Shown here: positions 1 through 7,556 of the stretch, one piece after another
Numbering within the stretch: the stretch's first letter is position 1
Layout: each line of letters opens with the position of its first letter
NCBI GenBank assembly: GCA_002898895.1
Contig: BEHS01000006.1
Coordinates: forward strand, 1-34,103
Direction: 5' to 3'
Length of the DNA: 34,103 nt
Source of the DNA: a bacterium HR16
Lineage (GTDB): Bacteria; Armatimonadota; HRBIN16
Notes under the pieces: model-generated
Seen by the model: the letters and a program-made list of their open reading frames with translations, nothing else
The model's database searches: none
What the model was told of the DNA's origin: nothing
Made by a program: the position numbers and the translations under genes

Positions 1-47
1 CGGAGGGACTCGAACCCCCGACACTCAGCTCCGCAGTCTGATGCTCT
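1..47 (-). repeat. att-like partial copy of tRNA-Arg 3' region
   Basis: cggagggactcgaaccccc (1-19) identical to 7566-7584; 43 of 47 positions match 7566-7612; similarity stops after gatgctct. Confidence 0.8.
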
Positions 48-63
48 GTGTAGTAGCGGCATG

Positions 64-80
64 AACAGTACAACATGTTG
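64..80 (+). repeat. Left subterminal inverted repeat AACAGTACAACATGTTG
   Basis: Exact reverse complement of 7513-7529 at the other end of the element. Confidence 0.85.
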
Positions 81-146
81 GCAGTTCCAACTCCTCCGAG
101 CGGAGTACACACAATATGTTGCGTCAGCTTTGGAGGAAGGAACACG

Positions 147-1073
147 ATGCACACAAACACAAACCTTCAGATTCGCGTCACTGACACAAGCGCGTACTCT
201 CTGCACACGGCGGTTGAACTGTTCTGCGAAGACGCGCAAGCACGTGGACTAAGAGCAAGCACCGTGCGCTACTACCGAGACGCGCTGACACGGTTCGCCA
301 ACACCGTCGGTCTACCACTGGAACAGATTGACCACTTCACCATCCGACGCTACTTGCTACACCGCCAGCAGCAAGTGTCCAGTCTGCACACGGTGCACGG
401 CGACTTTCGCGCACTGCGTGCGTTTTTCACGTGGTGTGTGCGGAACGAACTGCTGAACACCAACCCCATGCTGAAAGTGCAAGCACCGCGTTGCGAAGTG
501 GTGACGAAGCCACCACTGACCACAGACGAGATTCAGCGCATTCTGGCAGCTTGTAGCGGTTCAGACTGGCTACAGCGACGTGACTACGCACTGGTGCTGG
601 TGTTGCTGGACACCGGGCTGCGCGTGTCTGAAGTGCAGCAGATGACGGTAGCAAATGGAACTGCCGAGACGTTCACGGTGCTTGGCAAGAACCGCCGTTC
701 GCGCTTAGTGTGTCTGTCTGCACAGACACGGTTGGCGGTGCGCAAGTATGTGCAAGCGTGTCCGTTCGCCATGAAGCCGGAATCTGCGCTGTGGCGTGGC
801 GTGAGTGGCGAACCGCTGACCGTGCACGGACTGCAAGAAGCGATTCAGCGCGTTGGCAAGCGTGCCGGACTGCAGCACCATCTTGGCTGTCACGTCTTCC
901 GGCGAACGTTCGCGGTGTTCAGTCTTCGTTCCGGCATGTCACTGGAACACTTGCGCGAGCTACTCGGACATCGCGACTTCCAGATGTTGAAGCACTACGT
1001 GCAGCTGGTAGAAACCGACTTGAAGACGGCGCACCAGCAGCACTCGCCGTTGAATCTTCTGAAAAAGCGTTAA
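147..1073 (+). CDS. int: Tyrosine recombinase/integrase
   Basis: N-terminal SAM-like core-binding region, LLDTGLRVSEV, HVFRRTFAVFSLRSGMSLEHLRELLGHRDFQMLKHYVQ (R..HxxR..H..Y). ORF opens at 75; ATG at 147 is a plausible start. Confidence 0.92.
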   Translation: MHTNTNLQIRVTDTSAYSLHTAVELFCEDAQARGLRASTVRYYRDALTRFANTVGLPLEQIDHFTIRRYLLHRQQQVSSLHTVHGDFRALRAFFTWCVRNELLNTNPMLKVQAPRCEVVTKPPLTTDEIQRILAACSGSDWLQRRDYALVLVLLDTGLRVSEVQQMTVANGTAETFTVLGKNRRSRLVCLSAQTRLAVRKYVQACPFAMKPESALWRGVSGEPLTVHGLQEAIQRVGKRAGLQHHLGCHVFRRTFAVFSLRSGMSLEHLRELLGHRDFQMLKHYVQLVETDLKTAHQQHSPLNLLKKR

Positions 1074-1075
1074 AC

Positions 1076-1687
1076 TCACGGCAGGCGCGTTGACGCGCCT
1101 GCCTCGCCATAAAAAGCGAAAGCCAATTCGATCAAGTGCTGCGGCACGGCAATCCAGCCACCGCGTCCGTCCGGTAGCAACCCCGCAACCGGTTCGTCAT
1201 CACCTTCGCGCATCTCTTCAAGTTCAGCCAACATCTGACGCAGTGGAAACTGCGCAATGTAGTGTAGCCACCGCCAGACACGACGGCGCACACGTGCTGG
1301 CGGTTCGCCATGAAGTCCAGCAATCTCGCGGATTGCCGCTTCTAGCGTGCATTTTCGCGCCGACACGACCGCAGCACACTGTTCGCAGTCGCTGAACCAT
1401 TCAATACACGGTGCGCAGTGTTCTCGCGTCGCGTAGTATGCACGGAAGCAAACGGCTGCAGACTGCAGACTACCGGTGTTTGAGAAAACGCGCAGTGCTG
1501 TCTGCGTCGCCGCCATGACGGCTTTGCGCATGACAGTTTGCGGACGTGTAGACAGCGTGAGTTTGCGCCGTAGCCACGAAGTGGTCTGTGCAGCAAGCCG
1601 ACGCGCGTCTTCCGGTGGCAACGATCGCCAGATGGCGTCTTCTGCTTTCTCCAGCTGCTCGTAAAATTGCTTTCGTGTGTGTTTCAT
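1076..1687 (-). CDS. Hypothetical protein with Cys motif HCAPC-x7-CEQC
   Basis: 203-aa ORF convergent with int; REHCAPCIEWFSDCEQCAAVVSARKC suggests a metal-binding knuckle. Confidence 0.65.
   Translation of the reverse strand: MKHTRKQFYEQLEKAEDAIWRSLPPEDARRLAAQTTSWLRRKLTLSTRPQTVMRKAVMAATQTALRVFSNTGSLQSAAVCFRAYYATREHCAPCIEWFSDCEQCAAVVSARKCTLEAAIREIAGLHGEPPARVRRRVWRWLHYIAQFPLRQMLAELEEMREGDDEPVAGLLPDGRGGWIAVPQHLIELAFAFYGEAGASTRLP
1080..1103. terminator. Perfect 10-bp hairpin between convergent genes
   Basis: GGCAGGCGCG-TTGA-CGCGCCTGCC; lacks an immediate T-tract, so intrinsic termination is uncertain. Confidence 0.5.
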
Positions 1688-1777
1688 TCCAGATGTGTGA
1701 CGTGTGAAAAGTGGTCGTAAAAAGTCGCCACAAAAATTGTAACATATGGCTGAGAACCTTGCAAGAGGTGAGATGGC

Positions 1778-1978
1778 GTGAAAAGACTGCTTAGTGCTGG
1801 CGACGTGGCGTCGACACTTGGTGTGTCGTACGAACGAGTAAGACAGCTTCGGCTGTGTGGCAAGCTACGCGCCGTGCGCGTCCGCAGCGGTTGGCTGTAC
1901 GACGCGCGGAGCGTGGAAGCATACCGGCAGCAACGTGAAGTGTGGCTTCGGAGGCGACGCCATGAAGACCGGCGTTGA
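1778..1978 (+). CDS. Small MerR/excisionase-like HTH DNA-binding protein
   Basis: LLSAGDVASTLGVSYERVRQLRLCGKLRAVRVRSGWLYDARSVEAYRQQR resembles HTH_17/excisionase; GTG start; overlaps the start of the downstream rep gene. Confidence 0.75.
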   Translation: MKRLLSAGDVASTLGVSYERVRQLRLCGKLRAVRVRSGWLYDARSVEAYRQQREVWLRRRRHEDRR

Positions 1979-4169
1979 CATCTTGGATTCAGCATTACGC
2001 TACGCGCGTTCTGGACTGTCGGTGCTGCCCATACGCGCCGACGGTTCCAAAGCACCGGCACTGCAGACTTGGCAACCGCTTCAGAAGCGATTGCCGACTG
2101 AAGACGAGCTTCGCGAATGGTTCGGCACCGGTGCACGGCGTGGCGTCGGTGTGGTGTGTGGCGCAGTGTCTGGTGGACTATACGCGCTCGACCTTGACGA
2201 CCTGAACATCGGCGAAGCGTTCATCACCGAGCTGCTGGCTTACGACAGCGAACTGTTGTTCACCATGCCGGAGTGTCGCACACCACGACCTGGCAAGCGA
2301 CTGTTCTTCCGGTATGATGGCGAACTGCACTCCACCGTGCTGGCGTACCGCGTGGACGCTGACGGACGGAAGCACGAGGCGATTGCGCTGATTGGAGATG
2401 GCAAGTACAGCATCGTGCCACCGACGCCAGCAGAGTGCCACGAGAACCGCAAGCCGTATGAGTGGGTACGCGGTGACTTAACCAGTGTGCCGACGGTGAC
2501 TGATGAACAGCTGGAAGACATTCTCGCACTGGCACGGCTGTTTGACGAAGCACCAAAGCAAGAAAACGCACCTCCGCGCGTCACCGGCGAAGCTCAGCGC
2601 GTTGGCGACCTCTACAACGCACAAGCGGACGTGTTGGAGTTGTTACAGCGTCACGGTTGGCGTGTTGCTGGCGGGCGTGGCGAGAACGTTTACTTGACTC
2701 GCCCGGGCAAACAGCGTGGTGTGTCGGCGTCATGGCATCCCCAGTTGAGCACGCTGTATGTGTTCACCACGAACGCGCCACCCTTTGAGGCAGGACGTGC
2801 TTACAGCGCGTTCGCCGTCTACGCTTTGCTGGAGCACGGTGGCGACTTCTCTGCTGCTGCGAAGGCACTGGCAAAGCAGTATATGGAACCCGAACGCCTT
2901 GCTCCACCGGTGGACTGGACTGGCTTCCTGCGTCCGTTGAAAGACGTGGAAGCAAAACCGGTGGAGTGGTTACTGCCGAACCTGCTGGCGCGAGGTGAGA
3001 TTACCATACTGGCAGGAGAAGCAGGCGCAGGCAAGACCACGCTTGCTCTGGAGATTGCCCACGCACTGACACGTGATGACACCACGCTAGGCGAACGTCC
3101 ACAATCGCAAGCACGTGTGGTGTGGCTACATTATGACCACAGCGACGAACGCATCCGTGAGAAGTATGAGCAGACCTACGGCGAGGAACCGGAGTTTATG
3201 ACTCCGGACATGAAGAAGCTGGAAGAAGCCGGTATGCTGCGATTGACGCCGGACACCGTACAGTTGTGGACGTCCATGCTGACCTCATACGGCGTGGAAT
3301 GCTTGATTGTGGACACGCTTAACGACTGGCTTGGCTGTGATGACACAGACAAGGAGAGCAAGGTGCGTCCGCTGATGAACGCGCTTCGCAAGCTGGTGGA
3401 ACAGACGGGTATTGCTGTGCTGGCAATTCACCATCCGAACAAGGCAAGTGCTCTGAAGCGTGTGACTGCACTGGCGAACAGTTACGTGTTCGGCGCGAAG
3501 GCAGACACGGTGGCACTGCTGGCAGACCCCGACGGCGAACCGTCGGCAACCGAAGTGGTGCTGCGTGTGGTGAAGTGCCGAAGTGGTGACCGGTGGCAAG
3601 CCACATACGCCAAGCAGTGGGGGAGGTTCGTACCACTTCGTGGTGAGCAACGTCCGCTGACGCTGCAAGAACGCATTATAGACTTCGTACGGACACATGG
3701 CGAGTGCTCTCGCAAACAGCTGCTGGAGAGTCTGGACGCTTCACGTGCCAGCATCGACCGCACACTGGCAACACTCGTGAGGTGCGGACGTTTAGTCACC
3801 AACACCGGCGGTTACCAGAACTTGGAACGCTACTACACACTACCACACGTAAAGATTCATTTTTCTCAAAGTGATGAGAAAATTGAGAAAATTGAGAACA
3901 TTGAGAAAATTGAGAACATTGAGAACAATGAGAACCCCACGAGTGGGCAATTTACTCAATTTACTCAATGTTCTCATGATTCTGAGGAAACTGAGAATCC
4001 GCGCGGAGATGGCGTACCAGACTACCGCACAGCTGTTATTCCGTTGCGTGCCGGTGTGGCAGCATGGTGCGACACTTGCGGATGTTCCATGTTACACGTG
4101 CTAACACGTGCTGGGCAGTGGCAGTGTGTCGGATGTGACAACACACGGGAGCTGCCAGATGAACGGTAG
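1962..4169 (+). CDS. Bifunctional primase-polymerase / RepA-like ATPase replication protein
   Basis: Prim-pol-like N-terminus (GLSVLPI..KAP..W, LDLDD, GDGKYSIVPPT); Walker A GEAGAGKTT; Walker B-like LIVDT; wHTH; C-terminal CDTCG-x11-QCVGCDN zinc motif. ATG 1962 is in frame with the ORF starting at 1857. Confidence 0.85.
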   Translation: MKTGVDILDSALRYARSGLSVLPIRADGSKAPALQTWQPLQKRLPTEDELREWFGTGARRGVGVVCGAVSGGLYALDLDDLNIGEAFITELLAYDSELLFTMPECRTPRPGKRLFFRYDGELHSTVLAYRVDADGRKHEAIALIGDGKYSIVPPTPAECHENRKPYEWVRGDLTSVPTVTDEQLEDILALARLFDEAPKQENAPPRVTGEAQRVGDLYNAQADVLELLQRHGWRVAGGRGENVYLTRPGKQRGVSASWHPQLSTLYVFTTNAPPFEAGRAYSAFAVYALLEHGGDFSAAAKALAKQYMEPERLAPPVDWTGFLRPLKDVEAKPVEWLLPNLLARGEITILAGEAGAGKTTLALEIAHALTRDDTTLGERPQSQARVVWLHYDHSDERIREKYEQTYGEEPEFMTPDMKKLEEAGMLRLTPDTVQLWTSMLTSYGVECLIVDTLNDWLGCDDTDKESKVRPLMNALRKLVEQTGIAVLAIHHPNKASALKRVTALANSYVFGAKADTVALLADPDGEPSATEVVLRVVKCRSGDRWQATYAKQWGRFVPLRGEQRPLTLQERIIDFVRTHGECSRKQLLESLDASRASIDRTLATLVRCGRLVTNTGGYQNLERYYTLPHVKIHFSQSDEKIEKIENIEKIENIENNENPTSGQFTQFTQCSHDSEETENPRGDGVPDYRTAVIPLRAGVAAWCDTCGCSMLHVLTRAGQWQCVGCDNTRELPDER
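3860..3976. repeat. Iteron-like array of 9-bp units, direct plus inverted, around a CCCACGAGTGGG palindrome
   Basis: Seven tandem units at 3875-3937 (TGAGAAAAT/TGAGAACAT and variants), spacer 3938-3949, three inverted units at 3950-3976 (ATTTACTCA x2, ATGTTCTCA), plus one upstream inverted unit near 3860. Confidence 0.85.
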
Positions 4170-5049
4170 ACGCTTATTGCTTTACACGGACGGCAGTGTG
4201 CGCAGTGGTGGACGCGGTGGCATCGGCGTTGTGCTGGTGGACGCGCAAAGCGGTTTGCCAGTCCGGCGGTTCGGCGAACCGCTGACGGAACCGGTGACCG
4301 TGAACGAGTGCGAGTATGTTGCGTTGCTTCGTGGACTTGAAGAAGCACGCAAGCTTGGCGCGAGCTGCGTGGAGTGCTACACGGATTCCAGTCTGGTGCA
4401 CGGGCAGATTGTGCTTGGGTGGCAGTGTAACCACGAGCACTTGCGCCGGTTGCGTGACCAGTGTTTGGAATTGCTGTCGCAGTTTCAATCGTGGACGCTG
4501 GAGCGCGTGGAAAGCCGGTTCAATCCGATGGCGCACACACTGGCAACCACCGCAAGCACGCAGAACCGAAAGCGGTTCTGGCGACGCAGTGCGGTTCACA
4601 TAGACACGAACACAACACAAGACGAAGGAGGTAACGAACACATGAAACTGGTGGTGACAGCACCGACACCGACGGTCTTGCCAGACGACGTGTACACCGT
4701 AGAACTGCTGGACGTGAAGGAGCAGACCGGAAACTACGGCGAGCAGTTCGTGTGGCTGTTGCGCGTGGCAAACGGCGAGTATGAGGGCATGGAACTGCGG
4801 GCGTGGACTAACGCCAGCACCGCACTCAGCGCGAAAGCGGTGAAGTGGGCAGCAGCTTTCAACGGCAAGCCCTACGCGCAAGGTGACACGGTGGACTTTG
4901 ACGCTTTGCGTGGCAAGCTGGCACGCGCGGTGGTGCAGACGAAACAGACGGCAGACGGACGCCAGTTTTCGCGTGTGACCGACATCTTGCCGGTGAAGAC
5001 CGCGAAGACGCCGGAAGACGACGATCCGTTCTCGTGGGAAGACGAGTAA
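4159..5049 (+). CDS. RNase HI-like domain in frame with C-terminal OB/SSB-like domain
   Basis: LLLYTDGSVRSGGRGGIGVVL, NECEYVALLRGLEEA, CYTDSSLVHGQI, RFNPMAHTLAT; no stop before MKLVVTAPTPTVLPDDVYTVELLDVKEQTGNYGEQFVWLLRV. Confidence 0.75.
   Translation: MNGRRLLLYTDGSVRSGGRGGIGVVLVDAQSGLPVRRFGEPLTEPVTVNECEYVALLRGLEEARKLGASCVECYTDSSLVHGQIVLGWQCNHEHLRRLRDQCLELLSQFQSWTLERVESRFNPMAHTLATTASTQNRKRFWRRSAVHIDTNTTQDEGGNEHMKLVVTAPTPTVLPDDVYTVELLDVKEQTGNYGEQFVWLLRVANGEYEGMELRAWTNASTALSAKAVKWAAAFNGKPYAQGDTVDFDALRGKLARAVVQTKQTADGRQFSRVTDILPVKTAKTPEDDDPFSWEDE
4642..5049 (+). CDS. Putative stand-alone ssDNA-binding (OB-fold-like) protein from an internal start
   Basis: AAGGAGG at 4625-4631 before ATG 4642; YTVELLDVKEQTGNYGEQFVWLLRV and the acidic C-terminus EDDDPFSWEDE resemble phage SSB-like proteins. 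Confidence 0.65.
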   Translation: MKLVVTAPTPTVLPDDVYTVELLDVKEQTGNYGEQFVWLLRVANGEYEGMELRAWTNASTALSAKAVKWAAAFNGKPYAQGDTVDFDALRGKLARAVVQTKQTADGRQFSRVTDILPVKTAKTPEDDDPFSWEDE

Positions 5050-5064
5050 CCGACAAAAAACACC

Positions 5065-5092
5065 GGACTGGTGGCGCAGACGCCACCAGTCC
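5065..5092 (-). terminator. Perfect 12-bp hairpin with A-tract upstream (T-tract on minus strand)
   Basis: GGACTGGTGGCG-CAGA-CGCCACCAGTCC preceded by gacaaaaaacacc; read on minus, the hairpin is followed by ggTGTTTTTTGTC. Confidence 0.5.
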
Positions 5093-5127
5093 ACACGAAC
5101 ACACAACACAGAAAGGAGTTTCGGAAC

Positions 5128-5481
5128 ATGAACGCGATTCAACATGGCAACGTGGTGCACCTTCTGCTGGCTGACGGACGTCCAAGCGGTTGCGTGCTGG
5201 ACGGTTGGCGACTGGTGCGACGTGTTCGCGGTTCGGTGCACATGCTGAAGCGTCCGCCAGCATGGAGTTTTGAGTTGGGCATTCTGGAAGCAGCACACGA
5301 AGCGCGTGTGTCGGTGGTGGAAGTTTGCGACGTGGAAACCGGCGTTACTTACACCGCACCGTTGCCGTCGCTGTGGCGACACGGCATCCGCATCCAACGC
5401 GACGGCACGCAGCAGCTGGCGTTGGAGTTGCGTTTCTGGCACGTGCACAATCCGCGCCAACCGACGCTGTTCGATGCTTGA
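5128..5481 (+). CDS. Hypothetical protein
   Basis: GAAAGGAG before ATG 5128; MNAIQHGNVVHLLLADGRPSGCVLDGW... Confidence 0.65.
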   Translation: MNAIQHGNVVHLLLADGRPSGCVLDGWRLVRRVRGSVHMLKRPPAWSFELGILEAAHEARVSVVEVCDVETGVTYTAPLPSLWRHGIRIQRDGTQQLALELRFWHVHNPRQPTLFDA

Positions 5482-5526
5482 CAAAATGGCGGTGAAAATC
5501 GTACACTAAACCAGGAGGTACCGAAC

Positions 5527-5793
5527 ATGGACATTCAAGCCAAAATCGCGATTTTGGAACTGCAGCAAAGTCGCTTTGAGCCGTCTTTCAGCGAGACCGA
5601 AAAATTCAGCGCGTTGAACGACGTTGTGCAGCTGGTGCGCCAGATTGAGCGCGAGCTGCAGCAGCTGGACGCTTCTGGCGACTGGCACACGCAAGCGCGT
5701 GCGGTGACACTGCGCGGACGCTTTCAGATGGCACTCCAGCAGCTGGCAGCAGCTGGCGTGTCCGTGCCACTGCCGACGGGGGTGACAGTATGA
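5527..5793 (+). CDS. Hypothetical helical protein
   Basis: AGGAGGT upstream; Q/E-rich helical sequence; ATGA overlap with the next ORF. Confidence 0.7.
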   Translation: MDIQAKIAILELQQSRFEPSFSETEKFSALNDVVQLVRQIERELQQLDASGDWHTQARAVTLRGRFQMALQQLAAAGVSVPLPTGVTV

Positions 5794-6287
5794 GCTACCA
5801 GCAAGCGTTGGAACGAGTGCGCCAGTTGCTTGACGAGTGGCGCGAACTGCTGCAAGCTGAACCGCGTCTGCTTGCGAGCGGTGACCGCGAAACTGTGTTG
5901 GACACACTAACGCGCAAGCATTCGTTACCACACGAGGTGCACCGTGCCATCGTGGAATGCGCCAAAGCTGGCGCGGACTTCTATAGCGAACTCGCAGGTG
6001 CTGAAGAAGCGGAAATCCAGCAGCTGGACGGCGAACTCGAGCCACTGCTGGCGGAGTTGGCTGAGTTGCAACGGCGCGTTGACCGGTTGCTGCGACTGCG
6101 ACGCGGACACGAGCACCGGCTGACCGCGCTGAAAAGTTACGCACGCGACGCACGCGCTTTGACCGGTTTAGACCAGTCGCGCGTGCAGACACCGCAAGAC
6201 GCCGAGCAGTGGCTTCGCCGTCTGCCACCGCCGGAGGAGCCAGCACCGGCGGAACCGGTGGAGAAACTTTTCGCTAACAAAAGTTGA
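5790..6287 (+). CDS. Hypothetical coiled-coil protein
   Basis: 4-nt overlap with the preceding ORF; EEAEIQQLDGELEPLLAELAELQRRVDRLLRLRRGHEHRL. Confidence 0.7.
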   Translation: MSYQQALERVRQLLDEWRELLQAEPRLLASGDRETVLDTLTRKHSLPHEVHRAIVECAKAGADFYSELAGAEEAEIQQLDGELEPLLAELAELQRRVDRLLRLRRGHEHRLTALKSYARDARALTGLDQSRVQTPQDAEQWLRRLPPPEEPAPAEPVEKLFANKS

Positions 6288-6321
6288 CAAAGTTGACACC
6301 ATAAAAAAAAGGAGTAGTGCA

Positions 6322-6666
6322 ATGCGCGGAGACTGGAAGCAGACTTTCCTGGCAGCACTGTCGCGCGGATGCACCGTCTCGCTGTCTGCCAAACTGGCAG
6401 GCGTGTCGCGCCAGGCAGCTTACAAAGCGCGTGCACGCAGCAGAACGTTCGCCGATGCGTGGCAAGACGCTTTGGAGAGTGGCACGGACGTGCTGGAAGA
6501 CGAAGCGGTTCGCCGTGCACTTGCTGGTAGCGACACTCTGCTGATGTTCTTGCTGAAAGCGAGGCGTCCGGAGAAGTTTCGTGACAACGTTCGTGTTGAA
6601 CACGACGCCGGACGCGAGATGCTGACCGCACTGGAGCAAGCAATCAAAAGTGTTCAGTCACCATGA
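6322..6666 (+). CDS. TerS-like small terminase / phage HTH protein
   Basis: GCTVSLSAKLAGVSRQAAYKARARSRTFADAWQDALE...GSDTLLMFLLKARRPEKFRDNVRVE matches the common phage small-terminase/HTH pattern. Confidence 0.7.
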   Translation: MRGDWKQTFLAALSRGCTVSLSAKLAGVSRQAAYKARARSRTFADAWQDALESGTDVLEDEAVRRALAGSDTLLMFLLKARRPEKFRDNVRVEHDAGREMLTALEQAIKSVQSP

Positions 6667-6682
6667 CCTCGCTCGTTCTTGC

Positions 6683-7438
6683 ATGACCACAGTCCATACC
6701 CCCACCGCCGGTAGCGGTCGAGAACCGGCAACGGTGGGGGAACTTTTTTTACCGCCAGACTGGTTTCCGACGTGTTCCGTCCGGCGCGTCGTGGTGCACA
6801 GCGCGACCGTGTGCGAACCGCTTGACGACTTGCTGCCGTGCTACCACTTTCTGATTGCCAAGTCCGGCGCGGTAGCGCGTGGACTGTTCTCATTGGCTGA
6901 CAACGCTTCGCCACAGCGCGGACGTGGCTACGCCAGACACACAGCGCGTCACAACATCGGTAGTGCCGGTGTGCTTGTGCTTGGTGGCGGTGCGCCGAAC
7001 GAACGGCAGTGGCACAGTCTGGTGGCGTTGTGTCGTTTGCTGTGTTCGCGCTACCAGCTGGACGCAACCGACGTGGTGACGCACGCGGAGATTGAACCGG
7101 ACACAAACGACTTGCCGGAACTTGGCGACGCACTGCGTGCAGCAGTCGCAGCAGCACCGTTGCCAGAATGTGACCGTGAGGAGCCGCCAGCTTACTCCTT
7201 CGTGGACGCCAACGGCAAGCGTCTGGTAGCCAGGTTGGACGGTGGCGACGTGTGGTTACCACGCGCCAGCTGTGCGCGTTTGTTTGGCGACGTCGGCGAC
7301 GCGCCGACACAGAAGCACGTCATCTACGGCGTCCTGTCCGTGTGCGTGCCGTTACGCCATGTGCTGGCACGCTTGCACAGACACGTGGAGTATGACGCCA
7401 GAAAAAACAGCTTGGTGCTGCAGGAACTTGAGGAGTGA
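6683..7438 (+). CDS. N-acetylmuramoyl-L-alanine amidase (Amidase_2/PGRP-like)
   Basis: VVVHSAT, CYHFLIAKSGAVARG, HTARHNIGSAGVLVLGG, QWHSLVALCRLLCSRY, VVTHAEIEPDTNDLPE. Start ambiguous (6650, 6683 or GTG 6734). Confidence 0.78.
   Translation: MTTVHTPTAGSGREPATVGELFLPPDWFPTCSVRRVVVHSATVCEPLDDLLPCYHFLIAKSGAVARGLFSLADNASPQRGRGYARHTARHNIGSAGVLVLGGGAPNERQWHSLVALCRLLCSRYQLDATDVVTHAEIEPDTNDLPELGDALRAAVAAAPLPECDREEPPAYSFVDANGKRLVARLDGGDVWLPRASCARLFGDVGDAPTQKHVIYGVLSVCVPLRHVLARLHRHVEYDARKNSLVLQELEE
6699..6750 (+). terminator. Bipartite hairpin followed by T7, overlapping the amidase 5' region
   Basis: CCCCCACCG-CCGGT...ACCGG-CAA-CGGTGGGGG-AAC-TTTTTTT. Confidence 0.75.
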
Positions 7439-7512
7439 ATGTCTAAGTTGGCACTGGCGTGGTGTGCACACCGTGACCGTCAGATTCGTTCAAACTGTCA
7501 CACGTCGGAACA

Positions 7513-7529
7513 CAACATGTTGTACTGTT
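7513..7529 (-). repeat. Right subterminal inverted repeat
   Basis: caacatgttgtactgtt is the exact reverse complement of 64-80. Confidence 0.85.
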
Positions 7530-7556
7530 TCTGGCTGTGGGCTACTACATGTAGTA

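Noticed and set aside
3860-3976. CRISPR array
   Set aside because: 9-bp units without spacers, in coding sequence; more consistent with iterons.
3871-4104. Plus-strand ORF MMRKLRKLRTLRKLRTLRTMRT...
   Set aside because: Out-of-frame reading of the 9-bp repeat array within the rep gene; repetitive peptide explained by the DNA repeat.
4174-5484. 436-aa minus-strand ORF
   Set aside because: Antisense to the RNase H/SSB-like and 5128 ORFs, which have RBSs and domain motifs; biased composition typical of a shadow ORF.
5478-5507. Possible promoter TTGACA-18-TACACT before the 5527 ORF
   Set aside because: The implied transcription start would fall in the AGGAGGT ribosome-binding site; possible only if the transcript is nearly leaderless.
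6284-6310. gttgacaaagttgacacc as a promoter before the TerS-like gene
   Set aside because: No credible -10 at the right spacing before the start codon at 6322.
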